Assembly (NCBI RefSeq): GCF_000717335.1
Contig: NZ_JNYZ01000015.1
Coordinates: 124,001 to 188,000 of the forward strand
Source: Amycolatopsis jejuensis
GTDB lineage: Bacteria > Actinomycetota > Actinomycetes > Mycobacteriales > Pseudonocardiaceae
Reading direction: 5' to 3'
DNA: 64,000 nucleotides
The notes beneath the pieces are model-generated. The model had not been told where the DNA came from, made no database searches, and saw nothing but the letters and a program-made list of their open reading frames with translations. How positions within the stretch are numbered: position 1 is the stretch's first letter; every line of letters begins with the position of its first letter. Positions 36,240-45,528 of the stretch are shown in pieces. A program made the position numbers and the translations under genes.

Positions 36240-37127
36240 GTGGTTCCCAAAACGCACAAGATCGAGCACGTCGAGTTCAGCGTGGCGGATCTCGGCCGCA
36301 CGCTCGATTTCTACCTCAACGTCGTCGGCATGGTCGAGCTCGCCCGCGAGGACGGCACCGTGTACCTCGGCTGCGGCCTTGACGACAACTGGGACGTTGC
36401 GTTCCGCGAGGGTCCACCACGGATCGAGCACGTTGCCTTCCGCGTCGACCATGTGGACGAGATCGACCAGACCGCACGCCGCCTTGCCGACCACGGGATC
36501 GCCGTCCGGCGCTGCGACGGTACCGAGCCCGGCCAGGAGCAAGGGATCCGGTTCACCCTGCCCAGCGGGCTCGACATGGAGTACGTCTCGGTAGCCGACA
36601 AGCGCTATCCCGTACTGGCCGCACCGGCCCATCCTCGGCTGCGCGGGTTCCACCCGCTCGATCTCGACCACATCGCCATCCAGGCCCCCGATGTCTCCGA
36701 AATATCGCGGTTCTTCCTCGATGTGCTGGGGTGGAAGGAAACCGAGCACATCGAGCTCAACCCGGGGTCCGGGGTGTGGGAGGGCGCCTTCATGCGGAAG
36801 GGCTCGCTGCACCACGACGTGACGGTGAACAGCGGTACCGGCCGCCTGCACCACTGGGCGCTGGCGCTGTCCAGTTTCGAACACCTCAAGCTCGCCTGCG
36901 ACACGCTCGCCAGTGCAGGCCTCGCCATCGAACTCGGACCAGGACGGCACCTTCTGGGCGGCAACATCTTCGTCTACTACCGCACGCCCGACGGCAACCG
37001 GCTCGAACTCTCGCTCGAGATGGCGGTCATCGACGGCGACATGCCCCCGAAGGCATGGCACGACCGCTCCGGATTCGACGCCTGGGGAGCCTGCCGCCCC
37101 ACCCCGGAATTCTTCATCGGCACCTGA
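36240..37127 (+). CDS. Extradiol-type (VOC) dioxygenase
   Basis: A 295-residue two-module vicinal-oxygen-chelate protein. The C-terminal module carries the Fe(II) triad: H144 (LDHIAIQ), H204 or H205 (LHHWALALS) and E256 (YYRTPDGNRLELSLE). The N-terminal module is a degenerate copy. This matches catechol 2,3-dioxygenase-like ring-cleaving enzymes. GTG start with GGAGG, 3 bp after the hydrolase stop. It may cleave the ring formed by the neighbouring hydroxylases. Confidence 0.85.
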   Translation: MVPKTHKIEHVEFSVADLGRTLDFYLNVVGMVELAREDGTVYLGCGLDDNWDVAFREGPPRIEHVAFRVDHVDEIDQTARRLADHGIAVRRCDGTEPGQEQGIRFTLPSGLDMEYVSVADKRYPVLAAPAHPRLRGFHPLDLDHIAIQAPDVSEISRFFLDVLGWKETEHIELNPGSGVWEGAFMRKGSLHHDVTVNSGTGRLHHWALALSSFEHLKLACDTLASAGLAIELGPGRHLLGGNIFVYYRTPDGNRLELSLEMAVIDGDMPPKAWHDRSGFDAWGACRPTPEFFIGT

Positions 37128-37161
37128 CCACCCGCTTCCCCGAGCCACCCGGAGCGACGAA

Positions 37162-37995
37162 ATGCTCTTACCCCAGTTCGAATATCGGCGAGCCGAGACG
37201 GTCGAGGAGGCCGTCGAGCTGCTCTCCGAAACGGCCGGCGCGCGGGCGCTGGCCGGCGGTGCCTCGCTCATCAACTTCCTCAAGCTGCGGGTGGCCCCAC
37301 CGGATCGGCTCGTCGACATCAGCCGGGTGGGCTCCCTGAAAACCATCGAGGTGCACCCCGACGGGGCCCTCGAACTGGGTGCCGGGGTCACTTTCGCCGA
37401 GCTGCTCGCCTCGCCGGCCGCCGGTGCGGCGCGGCCGATCGTCGCGCAGGTCGCCGCCACGCTGGCCGACGCCCAGGTACGCAATCGCGCCACCGTCGGC
37501 GGAAACATCTGCAACCACGACCTCAACAACAATCTCCCGCCGCTGTTTTCCGCGCTGCAGGCCGAGATGACCATCATGGGCACCGGCGGGCAACGCACCG
37601 TCCCCGCCGCGGAGTTCTTCCGCGGCCCGTTCACCACCGCGATCGGGCACGGCGAACTGCTCACTCGCGTCCGCATCCCCGCCCGGGCCGCCGGGGAAGG
37701 CGACGGCTGGGCCGCAGTCCGGATCGGCGCGGACGGTCCCGGCATCGTCAACGTTGCCGCGACCACGCGCGACGGCCGGGCCCGGATCGCGCTCGGGGCG
37801 GTGGCGGGAAAACCGGTCGTCCTGACCTGCGCGGCCGAAGAAGACGCCGTGCGTGAAGCAGTACGGACGGCAGAGCTCACGCCCCCCGCGGACGTGCATG
37901 CATCGAGCGAGTACCGGCGGCATCTGGCCGAGGTCCTCGCCGTGCGGGCCGTTCGCGATGCCAACCACGACGGCGGAGGAACCCATGCCGGCTGA
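37162..37995 (+). CDS. Molybdenum hydroxylase FAD subunit (CoxM/CutM-like)
   Basis: A 277-residue FAD-binding subunit. FAD motifs are ARALAGGASLINFLKLR (residues about 28-45) and RNRATVGGNICNHDLNNN (about 112). It would pass electrons from the 2Fe-2S subunit to the acceptor. ATG follows GGAG. Its end overlaps the 2Fe-2S subunit gene by 11 bp. Confidence 0.9.
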   Translation: MLLPQFEYRRAETVEEAVELLSETAGARALAGGASLINFLKLRVAPPDRLVDISRVGSLKTIEVHPDGALELGAGVTFAELLASPAAGAARPIVAQVAATLADAQVRNRATVGGNICNHDLNNNLPPLFSALQAEMTIMGTGGQRTVPAAEFFRGPFTTAIGHGELLTRVRIPARAAGEGDGWAAVRIGADGPGIVNVAATTRDGRARIALGAVAGKPVVLTCAAEEDAVREAVRTAELTPPADVHASSEYRRHLAEVLAVRAVRDANHDGGGTHAG

Positions 37996-38482
37996 CCGGG
38001 AACCACAGCACCCCGTGCACGTCACCGTGAACGGGAAAGCCGAGGAGTGCGAAGTCCCGGCCCGGCGGCTGCTCGTGCATTTGCTGCGCGACGACCTCGA
38101 CCTCACCGGCACCCACGTCGGCTGCGACACCGGAACCTGCGGGGCCTGCACCGTTCTGGTCGACGGCAAGGCGATGAAGTCCTGTTCGATGCTCGCCGTC
38201 CAGGCGGACGGCACGGAGATCGTGACGGTCGAAGGCCTGGCCGACGGGCCGGAGCCCACCGAGCTGCAGCAAGCGTTTTCCGAGCACCACGCCCTGCAGT
38301 GCGGCTACTGCACGCCCGGGATGCTCATCAGCGCCACCCATCTGCTCGAGCGCAACCCGGCCCCGGCACGGGACGAAATCAAGCGGGCGCTGAAGGGCAA
38401 CATCTGCCGGTGCACCGGGTATTGGAACATCGTCGACGCGATCCAGTCGGTCGCCGAGCGGACGGGAGATGCCCATGCCTGA
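37985..38482 (+). CDS. Molybdenum hydroxylase 2Fe-2S subunit (CoxS/CutS-like)
   Basis: A 165-residue subunit. The N-terminal ferredoxin cluster is GCDTGTCGACTVLVDGKAMK followed by SC. The C-terminal cluster is QCGYCTPGM and GNICRCTGYW. All eight cysteines are present. It overlaps genes on both sides, showing tight co-translation with the FAD and molybdenum subunits. Confidence 0.93.
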   Translation: MPADREPQHPVHVTVNGKAEECEVPARRLLVHLLRDDLDLTGTHVGCDTGTCGACTVLVDGKAMKSCSMLAVQADGTEIVTVEGLADGPEPTELQQAFSEHHALQCGYCTPGMLISATHLLERNPAPARDEIKRALKGNICRCTGYWNIVDAIQSVAERTGDAHA

Positions 38483-40907
38483 GCCTGAACCGCGCACCTC
38501 GGTGGGGCAAAGCATCCGCCGCAAGGAAGACGACCGGCTGATCCGCGGCGAAGGCGTCTTCGTCGATGACGTGAAGCGCCACGGAATGGGATACGTGCAT
38601 TTCGTCCGCTCCCCCTACGCGCACGCCCGGATCGTGTCTGTCGACGTGGCGAAGGCGGCGGCGCTGAAAGGGGTGTACGGCACGCTGACCGGGGAAGAGG
38701 TCGCCACGCTGTCCAACCCGTTCGCGCAGAGCGCACCCGGCGCCGCCAACACGATCACCGACTACTGCCTCGCCGTCGGGAAAGTCCGCTGGGCAGGCGA
38801 ACCGGTGGCCGCGGTCGTGGCCGCGACCCGGGAACTCGCCCGCGATGCCGCCGATCTCGTCGAGGTCGAGTACGAGAGTCTCGAGCCGGTACTCGACGCC
38901 CGCCGTGCCGTTGCCGAAACCGCCACGCTGCTGCACGAACAGGTCGGCAGCAACGTCATTTTCTCGGGTCTTTTCGACTACGGCGACATCGAGGCGGCGA
39001 TTGCTGCCGCCGACCATGTCGTGCGCATTCCGGAACTGTACTTCCACCGGTTTTCCTCGACCCCGCTGGAATGTTCGGGAGCGGTCGCGGAATGGGACCG
39101 GGCCAGCGGCGAATTCACCGTCGTCTCGAACATGCACTCCCCCGGGCCGAACGCCACGTGGATGTCCATCGCCCTTGGCGTACCCACCTCCCAACTGCGC
39201 CTGGTCAGCCGCGACATCGGCGGCGGATTCGGCAACAAGGGAGCGCTGTACCCGTATCTCACCGCGGCGTGCCTGCTCGCCCGCAAGCTGCGCCGTCCGG
39301 TGAAATGGACGGAGTGGCGGACAGACCAGCACATCGGCAACGTCCACGGCTCGGACCGCTGGTTCGAGGACATCGTGGTCCCGGTCCGCCGCGACGGCAC
39401 CATCCTCGGGTTCTCCGTTACCGCAATCGACGACTGCGGGGCATTCCCGCGCTACGAACCGGCCGGTGCCGTCCTGTGGAGCCAAGTGACACCGGGCTGC
39501 TACCGGTGGCGTGATATCCGTGTCAATTTCACTCAGGTCGCGACGAACAAGCCGCCCAGCGGCGCCAACCGCGGCTACTCACGCATGCAGCACCTCTGGC
39601 TGATCGAGCGCATCATCGACATTGTCGCGCACGAATTGGGACTGGACCCGATCGAGATCCGCAAGCGGAACTACATCACCGCGGAGGAAATGCCGTACGA
39701 GACGCCGAGCGGCGGCATCTACGACTCCGGCGACTACTCCCGCTGCCTCGATCGGGTCCTGGAGCTGATCGACTATCCCGAGGCCAGGAAGCGCCGCGGC
39801 GAACACGACGGGAAGCTGATCGGTATCGGCATCGGCTCCACCCTGGATTCGGGAACGCAGAACTACGCCCAGATCCGGATGGCGAACCCGTACGCCCCCG
39901 TATCGGGGAACAACCAGGTCGCGGTGATCAAGCTCGACCTCACGGGCGAGGTCGTGCTGAGTCTCGGCACCGCACCGCAAGGCCAGGGGCACGAAACCAC
40001 CGCCGCCCAGGTCGCCGCCGACATCCTCGGCATCTCGCCGGACGACATCACCGTCCATCAGGGACACGATTCCCGGCGCAACTCGCACGCCGGCTGGTCG
40101 GCCACCGTGGCCAGCCAATTTGCGGTGACCGGCCTCGGGGCCACGAAAGGTGCGGCAGAGCGGCTTTCCCTCGAGATCCGCCAGCTCGCCGCCGCGGTGC
40201 TCGAAGCGGATCTCGACGACATCGTGCTCGAAAACGGGAATGCCGGGGTCAAGGGAGTACCGGACCGGCAACGCAGCTTCGGCGAACTCTCCGCACTCGT
40301 CAACAGTGACACGGTCGCTTACCCGAGCGATCTCGACGTGACGTTGAACTGCCGCTATGTGTACCGGCCGCCGTTCACGATGCCCGACGCGGAACGCCGA
40401 TTCGGCAATATCGCCTTGACGTACGCGACGCAGATCCATGCTTGCGTCGTCGAAATCGACCGCGAGACGGGCGAGCTTTCCATCGAACGCTACGCGGTTG
40501 TCGACGACTGCGGGGTCCGCATCAACCCCCGGATCGTGGAGGGCCAAGTGCACGGCGCACTCGCGCACGGCCTCGGCGGTTCGCTCACCGAGTCCTACGA
40601 ATTCGACGAGGACGGCCAGCCGCTGAACGCGAACTTCTTCGACTACCACGTGCCGACCGCGCTGGACATGCCGGATTTGCGCACGGATGCCATCGAATCA
40701 CCGTCCCCGGTGGCCCCGCTCGACGCGAAAGGCATGGGCGAAGGCGGCGGCGGCGCGTTCCATGCGATTTCGGCAGCGGTCGAGGATGCCTTGCGCGCGG
40801 CAGGGATCGAGCGCCACGTCGGGCACAGTCACCACAACACCGAACGCCTCTGGCGCCTCATCCATGACCCGGAGTCCGGCGCCCGGGCCGAAGTGGAGAC
40901 CCGATGA
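38469..40907 (+). CDS. Molybdenum hydroxylase large subunit (xanthine dehydrogenase family)
   Basis: An 812-residue molybdopterin subunit of CoxL/CutL length. Motifs include RKEDDRLIRGEGVFVDDVK, the cofactor-contact GQG in APQGQGHETTAAQ, and the catalytic Glu in AKGMGEGGGGAF. The CO dehydrogenase form I loop AYxCSFR is absent; the corresponding part reads PPSGANRGYSRM, so this is not a CO dehydrogenase. Such enzymes hydroxylate N-heterocycles or aldehydes with water. It overlaps CoxS upstream and the CoxG-like gene downstream. Confidence 0.92.
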   Translation: MPMPEPEPRTSVGQSIRRKEDDRLIRGEGVFVDDVKRHGMGYVHFVRSPYAHARIVSVDVAKAAALKGVYGTLTGEEVATLSNPFAQSAPGAANTITDYCLAVGKVRWAGEPVAAVVAATRELARDAADLVEVEYESLEPVLDARRAVAETATLLHEQVGSNVIFSGLFDYGDIEAAIAAADHVVRIPELYFHRFSSTPLECSGAVAEWDRASGEFTVVSNMHSPGPNATWMSIALGVPTSQLRLVSRDIGGGFGNKGALYPYLTAACLLARKLRRPVKWTEWRTDQHIGNVHGSDRWFEDIVVPVRRDGTILGFSVTAIDDCGAFPRYEPAGAVLWSQVTPGCYRWRDIRVNFTQVATNKPPSGANRGYSRMQHLWLIERIIDIVAHELGLDPIEIRKRNYITAEEMPYETPSGGIYDSGDYSRCLDRVLELIDYPEARKRRGEHDGKLIGIGIGSTLDSGTQNYAQIRMANPYAPVSGNNQVAVIKLDLTGEVVLSLGTAPQGQGHETTAAQVAADILGISPDDITVHQGHDSRRNSHAGWSATVASQFAVTGLGATKGAAERLSLEIRQLAAAVLEADLDDIVLENGNAGVKGVPDRQRSFGELSALVNSDTVAYPSDLDVTLNCRYVYRPPFTMPDAERRFGNIALTYATQIHACVVEIDRETGELSIERYAVVDDCGVRINPRIVEGQVHGALAHGLGGSLTESYEFDEDGQPLNANFFDYHVPTALDMPDLRTDAIESPSPVAPLDAKGMGEGGGGAFHAISAAVEDALRAAGIERHVGHSHHNTERLWRLIHDPESGARAEVETR

Positions 40908-41353
40908 ACATCACCGGTACCCGAGAGTTCGCCGCTCCCCCGGACGCGCTCTGGCGGGCCCTGACTGATCCGCAGTCCGTGGCCGGAATCCTGCCGGCGG
41001 CCCATGATTTCCAGGTCGAGGACGACGGCCGCTGGCGCGTGCAGGTCGTCGTCCCGCTCGGGCTGGGCACCCTGCCGCTCGCCCTCACCATCACGCCGGA
41101 AGTGCTCGCGCCGTACCGCGAAGTCCGCTACACCGCACGCGGACGCGGGACCGGCGTACTGATCGAGGTGACGGCCGAGCTGCGGATTGCTTCCGCCGCA
41201 ACGGGTTCGCACCTCAGCTGGGAAGCGTCCGCCCTGCTGCGCGGCGCGGTCGCGAGTATCGGCAGGCACGTCCTGGACCCGATGGTCGAGTACCAGATCT
41301 CCGGGTTCCTCGAGACACTCGACGGGCACCCGCGGGCAACTGCCGCGGGATGA
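40904..41353 (+). CDS. CoxG-like SRPBCC-family protein
   Basis: A 149-residue START-like protein (NITGTREFAAPPDALWRALT, SVAGILPAAHDF, and a C-terminal SIGRHVLDPMVEYQISGFLE). CoxG proteins accompany molybdenum hydroxylases and help membrane recruitment or assembly. Its ATG overlaps the large-subunit stop (ATGA). It is the last gene of the operon starting at 34539. The usual C-terminal membrane anchor is not seen. Confidence 0.8.
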   Translation: MNITGTREFAAPPDALWRALTDPQSVAGILPAAHDFQVEDDGRWRVQVVVPLGLGTLPLALTITPEVLAPYREVRYTARGRGTGVLIEVTAELRIASAATGSHLSWEASALLRGAVASIGRHVLDPMVEYQISGFLETLDGHPRATAAG

Positions 41354-41413
41354 GCCGCAAGATTTATCAATTACTCGGTCATCTCCACTAGTCATGTCCA
41401 TTGAGTGCCATTT

Positions 41414-41423
41414 TTTGATCAAA
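41414..41423. promoter_or_regulatory. TTTGATCAAA operator (perfect), second operon
   Basis: A perfect palindrome extended to TTTTGATCAAAA (41413-41424), in the 358-bp gap before the malate/lactate dehydrogenase-type gene. A half site TTTATCAATT lies at 41363. Upstream -35/-10 candidates (TTACTC and CATGTC) are weak. Confidence 0.6.
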
Positions 41424-41602
41424 ATTACTGGCCTTGGCGCCACGAACGGGCTACCCTGAAAGTAGCGGCACACTTCACCGGCGAACGGATGCCGCCCGGT
41501 GGAATCCCCGGGATCGCCCGGCGCAGTCCAGCCCGGGGCGCACCACCGGTCCCGCCGGGCAAGCCGGTCACCGAACGGTTCACCACGAGTGGGGAGACAG
41601 AC

Positions 41603-41707
41603 ATGCAGCACACCCGCCATCCGGACGGCTGCGGACGACGCCGGTTCGCTGCTCGGCCAGGGCAGCGGCGAAGCGCCGGCCCCGCTTCCCCGGCCCGAGG
41701 GTCGTGA
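41603..41707 (+). CDS. Possible 34-codon leader ORF
   Basis: ATG with a good GGGGAG six bases upstream, reading MQHTRHPDGCGRRRF to a TGA at 41707, five bases before the next gene's GTG. It has no homology I recognise. It may be a leader peptide or simply fortuitous. The downstream gene lacks an equally strong ribosome site, so translational coupling is possible. Confidence 0.3.
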   Translation: MQHTRHPDGCGRRRFAARPGQRRSAGPASPARGS

Positions 41708-41711
41708 AGCC

Positions 41712-42881
41712 GTGCAGTCCGGAATGACCGTCGGGGCCGACCGGGTGCTGGTCTCCCCGGCTTGGCTCCGCAGGGCGGCCACGAGCATCCTCACCGGAGC
41801 GGGCGTGCCCTCCTCCGCCGCCGCGACAGTCGCCGAAGCACTGGTCGATGCCGACATGCGAGGGATCTCGTCCCACGGGGTCATGCTCCTGCCGATGTAC
41901 GTCGAACGGATCTTGGCCGGCTCGGTCTCGCGCGCCACCGAGGCCCGGGTGGCCACCGATTTCGGGGCCATCGCGGTGCTCGACGCGGAGCATGCCCTCG
42001 GCGTTCTCACCGCCGACCAGGCGATGACCATCGCCCTCGGCAAAGCCCGAACCCACGGCATCGGCCTCGTGACGGTCCGGCACGCATTCCACTTCGGCGC
42101 GGCCTTCCGCTACGTGCAGCAAGCGGCGCGCAGCGGCTGCATCGGCGTCGCCGCGTGCAACACCAGGCCGATGATGCCGGCCCCGGGCGGGGCGAAAGCA
42201 GTGGTGGGCAACAACCCACTCGCGATCGGCGCGCCGCTCGGCGGCGAGGACGCCGTCATCCTCGACATGGCTCTTTCCGAGGGCGCGCTCGGCAAGATCC
42301 GGCTGGCGGCCGACGAGGGCCGGGCCATCCCGGAGAATTGGGCCACCGACGGGTCCGGCATCCCGACGACCGATCCCGCGGCCGCCATTCGTGGCTTGCT
42401 GCTCCCGATCGCCGGGCCGAAGGGCTACGGGCTGGCGCTGATGCTCGACGTCCTCAGCGGTGTCCTCTCCGACGGCAGTTACGGGTCCGCGGTGCGCGGG
42501 CTCTACACCGATCCCGCGATCGCCAACGACTGCGCGCACGTCTTCCTGGCGATCGATCCCCGGGTGTTCGGCGACCGCTCGTTCGCGTCCCGGGTCGCCG
42601 CGCTCACCACCGAGGTGACGAGTTCTCCGGTCGCCCCGGACGCCACCCGGGTGCTGCACCCCGGGCAGCTGGAGGCCGAACGCCACCGGCACGCCCAGCG
42701 GCACGGCATTGCAGTTCCTGCCGCCGTGCTCGAAAAGCTCGCCGAAACAGCCGCGAAGCTGGGGGTGACCCGGGCGCCGAAGACCTCGCTGCGGAACGGG
42801 AACGGCGTACCCGCCACTCGCGATCCCGTTGCGCGCAACGATCCTCGCCACCGCAGCCCGTCCGAACGGCGCCGGGCATGA
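41712..42881 (+). CDS. Malate/L-lactate dehydrogenase-family oxidoreductase
   Basis: About 389 residues of the Ldh_2 family (NAD(P)-dependent 2-hydroxyacid or imine reductases such as piperideine-2-carboxylate reductase). Signature segments are ADMRGISSHGVMLLPMYVER, RHAFHFGAAFRYVQQA, VVGNNPLAIGAPL and GPKGYGLALMLDVLSGVLS. The family norm is about 340-350; the extra C-terminus is basic and low-complexity. GTG 41712 (GAGGG upstream) or ATG 41724 could start it. It opens the operon running to 46412. Confidence 0.85.
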   Translation: MQSGMTVGADRVLVSPAWLRRAATSILTGAGVPSSAAATVAEALVDADMRGISSHGVMLLPMYVERILAGSVSRATEARVATDFGAIAVLDAEHALGVLTADQAMTIALGKARTHGIGLVTVRHAFHFGAAFRYVQQAARSGCIGVAACNTRPMMPAPGGAKAVVGNNPLAIGAPLGGEDAVILDMALSEGALGKIRLAADEGRAIPENWATDGSGIPTTDPAAAIRGLLLPIAGPKGYGLALMLDVLSGVLSDGSYGSAVRGLYTDPAIANDCAHVFLAIDPRVFGDRSFASRVAALTTEVTSSPVAPDATRVLHPGQLEAERHRHAQRHGIAVPAAVLEKLAETAAKLGVTRAPKTSLRNGNGVPATRDPVARNDPRHRSPSERRRA

Positions 42882-42906
42882 AACGTCATCCGGGCCAGGA
42901 GGTGCC

Positions 42907-43422
42907 ATGAAGGACAACAGGATCGCGGCCGCGCAGCCGGAGCTGCAAAGTGCCTTCCGTGAGGTCATGGCCGCGGTTTGCACGCCGGTCTCGGTGGTCA
43001 CCGCGATGGCGGCCGACCGTCCACATGGGACGACCGTGAGCGCGTTCGCGTCCCTGTCGATGGACCCGCCGATGGTGCTCGTCTCGCTGGATCGCACCTC
43101 CAACCTGCTGGACCTGGTCCGCCAGACCGGACTCTTCGGCCTCAACGTGCTCAGCAGTGGCCAAGCCACCCTCGCCGCGAACTTCGCCCGCAAGGACGAA
43201 GGAAAATTCGAGCGCGTCGACTGGGTTGCCGAAGCAGGAGTGCCGCGGCTTCCCGGCACCTGTGGCTTCGTGGCGTGCACGGTGACCCAGCTCGTCGACG
43301 GCGGGGACCACGTCGTCCTCCTCGGCCGCGTCCAGGTTGCCGAACCAGCCTCCGGAGCACCCTTGACCTACCGCGCCCGGGTATTCGGCACCCACTCCGC
43401 ACTGGGCGAGGTGCCGGCGTGA
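42907..43422 (+). CDS. Flavin reductase
   Basis: A 171-residue flavin reductase-like protein (CTPVSVVTAMAADRPHGTTV, SAFASLSMDPPMVLVSLDRT, GLFGLNVLSSGQ). AGGAGGT precedes the ATG. It would feed reduced flavin to a monooxygenase; the only ACAD-type oxygenase nearby is at 57400. The next gene, ribBA, overlaps by GTGA, linking flavin synthesis and flavin reduction. Confidence 0.88.
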   Translation: MKDNRIAAAQPELQSAFREVMAAVCTPVSVVTAMAADRPHGTTVSAFASLSMDPPMVLVSLDRTSNLLDLVRQTGLFGLNVLSSGQATLAANFARKDEGKFERVDWVAEAGVPRLPGTCGFVACTVTQLVDGGDHVVLLGRVQVAEPASGAPLTYRARVFGTHSALGEVPA

Positions 43423-44642
43423 ACCGCGTCCTCCCGGCCGAGGCGGTCGGCACCGCGGTGGCTGCGCTCGCCGCGGGCCGGATGATCGTGGTCACCGATG
43501 ACGCCGATCGCGAGAACGAGGGCGACCTGGTCGTCGCCGCGGAGCTCGTCACCGAAACCCAGATGGCGTTCCTGGTCCGGCACACCACCGGGATCGTCTG
43601 TGCTCCGATGTCCGCGGAGCGCGCCGACGATCTCCGGCTGCCCCCGATGGTCGCCGACAACACCGATGCGCACGGCACCGCGTTCACCGTGAGCGTCGAC
43701 CTGGCCGGCACGGGCACCGGGGTGTCCGCGCAAGCCCGCACCGCGACCGTGCGCGGCCTCGCCGATCCGGCGCTGCGCCCCGGGCAGCTTCGCCGTCCGG
43801 GCCATGTCTTTCCCTTGCGCGCACGGGACGGCGGAGTTCTCGTCCGCGCCGGGCACACCGAAGCGGCCGTCGATCTGCTGTCGCTGGCCGGGCTGTCCGG
43901 TGTGGGGGTGATCAGCGAACTGGTCGCCGACGACGGCACGATGCGCCGCGGGGCCGGCCTTGCCGATTTCGCCGCCGAGCACGATCTGCCGGTGCTGGCC
44001 ATCGCCGACCTGGTCCGGTACCGGCGGGCGACCGAACGGCTCGTCGAGCCGGTCGCGAGTGCCACCATGCCGGCCGAGACGGGCGACTTCCGGGCGGTGG
44101 CCTACCGCAACACCCTCGATGGAACCGAGCACCTCGCGCTCGTGCTCGGCGACGTCGCCGCGGCGGGGGCGAGCTCCCGGGGCGCGCTCGTGCGGGTGCA
44201 CAGCGAATGCCTCACCGGCGACATCCTCGGTTCCCTGCGCTGTGACTGTGGGGCCCAACTGCAAGCAGCCCTCGACGAGATTGCCGCCGAGGGCTGCGGC
44301 GCGGTGGTGTACCTGCGCGGGCACGAAGGCCGCGGGATCGGCCTCGCCCACAAGATCCGCGCCTACGCACTGCAGGACCAAGGACTGGACACGGTGGACG
44401 CCAACACCGCCCAGGGCCTGCCAGTCGACTCGCGCAGTTACGGGGTCGGCGCGCAGATCCTCGCCGACCTCGGCATCCGCCGGATCCGGCTGATCACCAA
44501 CAACCCGGCCAAATACAGTGGTCTCGACGGGTACGGGCTCGAGCTCGCCGGCCGCGTCGCACTGCCGACGGTGCCGAATCCGCACAACGTCCACTACCTG
44601 CGCACGAAACGCGACCGGCTCGACCACGCACTGGGCTTCTGA
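43419..44642 (+). CDS. ribBA: Bifunctional DHBP synthase/GTP cyclohydrolase II
   Basis: A 407-residue RibBA. The RibB half has VVTDDADRENEGDLVVAA and the threonine/His segment FLVRHTTGIVCAPMS. The RibA half has the zinc cysteines in SECLTGDILGSLRCDCG and the GTP site YLRGHEGRGIGL. It catalyses the two entry steps of riboflavin synthesis. Its GTG overlaps the flavin reductase stop, so it is a dedicated copy inside the catabolic operon, probably raising flavin supply during induction. Confidence 0.95.
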   Translation: MNRVLPAEAVGTAVAALAAGRMIVVTDDADRENEGDLVVAAELVTETQMAFLVRHTTGIVCAPMSAERADDLRLPPMVADNTDAHGTAFTVSVDLAGTGTGVSAQARTATVRGLADPALRPGQLRRPGHVFPLRARDGGVLVRAGHTEAAVDLLSLAGLSGVGVISELVADDGTMRRGAGLADFAAEHDLPVLAIADLVRYRRATERLVEPVASATMPAETGDFRAVAYRNTLDGTEHLALVLGDVAAAGASSRGALVRVHSECLTGDILGSLRCDCGAQLQAALDEIAAEGCGAVVYLRGHEGRGIGLAHKIRAYALQDQGLDTVDANTAQGLPVDSRSYGVGAQILADLGIRRIRLITNNPAKYSGLDGYGLELAGRVALPTVPNPHNVHYLRTKRDRLDHALGF

Positions 44643-44665
44643 CCACCCATCACAAGGAATCCACG

Positions 44666-45133
44666 ATGACCGAATCGACCGACAACGTGTCCGATCCCGC
44701 TGCCTACTCCGGTGCCGCGGCGGATCTCGCCCGGTTGCCCGGTGAGGGGCCGCTGGCCCGATTCCGCGAGATCCTCGTCGCGGTGCCGGAGCTGGCGTTC
44801 GAGGACAAGACGCTGCCCGGGCTGTCCCACAAGATGCTCTGGCGGGACGACGACACCGGCGGCTCGATCGCGATCGTCCGCTTCCTCGCCGGGTCCGGCA
44901 TCCCGGACCAGCATGCCCACGCGTCCAACCAGTTCATGTACTGCCTGCAGGGTCGGTACCGCTACACCTCGACCGGGCTCACGCTCACCCCCGGCAGCTT
45001 CTACTGGAACCCGAAGGGATGCCTGCACGGCCCGACCTACGCCGACGAGGACTCCCTGCTGCTGGAAATCTACGACGGCCCGCACTACCCCACGCAACCG
45101 TCGTGGTACTCCGACCCCGAGGATGCCCGCTGA
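44666..45133 (+). CDS. Cupin-domain protein
   Basis: A 155-residue cupin. Motif 1 is GIPDQHAHASNQFMYCLQGR (two His) and motif 2 is LTPGSFYWNPKGCLHGPTYA (third His). This resembles acetylacetone-cleaving/ChrR-type cupins. Its stop overlaps the next gene's ATG (TGATG). Probably a metal-dependent oxygenase or isomerase step. Confidence 0.8.
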   Translation: MTESTDNVSDPAAYSGAAADLARLPGEGPLARFREILVAVPELAFEDKTLPGLSHKMLWRDDDTGGSIAIVRFLAGSGIPDQHAHASNQFMYCLQGRYRYTSTGLTLTPGSFYWNPKGCLHGPTYADEDSLLLEIYDGPHYPTQPSWYSDPEDAR

Positions 45134-45528
45134 TGCCCAAACACGAAGTGATCTCGCCGGACCTCGCCGCCCCCAACGGACATTTCTCCCAGGCGACCCG
45201 CACCACCGCCGAAGGAACCCTCGTCTTCATTTCCGGGATGACAGCCCGCCGGGCGGACGGCACCGTGGCCGGCATCGGCGACATCGCCGGGCAAACCCGC
45301 CAGGTCTGCCGGAACCTCGAGGCGGCGGTGCAGGCCGCGGGCGGCACGCTCGACGACATCGTCCGCCTCGACGTGTACGTCACCGACATCCGCCACTTCG
45401 ACGAGATCCACGCGGTCCGGCGCGAGTTCTTCACCGGGGTCGCCCCGGCCTCGACCATGGTGGAGGTCTCCAAGTTCGTCCGGCCGGAGTACCTCATCGA
45501 GATCAACGCGATCGCGGTGGTCCGGTGA
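45133..45528 (+). CDS. RidA/YjgF-family protein
   Basis: A 131-residue Rid protein (FSQATRTTAEGTLVFISGMT, GDIAGQTRQVCRNLEAAVQA, VDVYVTDI-like LDVYVTDIRHFDE, and a C-terminal VRPEYLIEINAIAV). Rid enzymes hydrolyse reactive enamines or imines, or 2-aminomuconate-like intermediates in nitrogen-compound breakdown. It overlaps both neighbours by a few bases. Its presence argues for an amino or imino intermediate in this pathway. Confidence 0.9.
   Translation: MPKHEVISPDLAAPNGHFSQATRTTAEGTLVFISGMTARRADGTVAGIGDIAGQTRQVCRNLEAAVQAAGGTLDDIVRLDVYVTDIRHFDEIHAVRREFFTGVAPASTMVEVSKFVRPEYLIEINAIAVVR

Noticed and set aside
38469..40907. Carbon monoxide dehydrogenase
   Set aside because: The large subunit lacks the AYxCSFR active-site loop despite the cox-like gene order.
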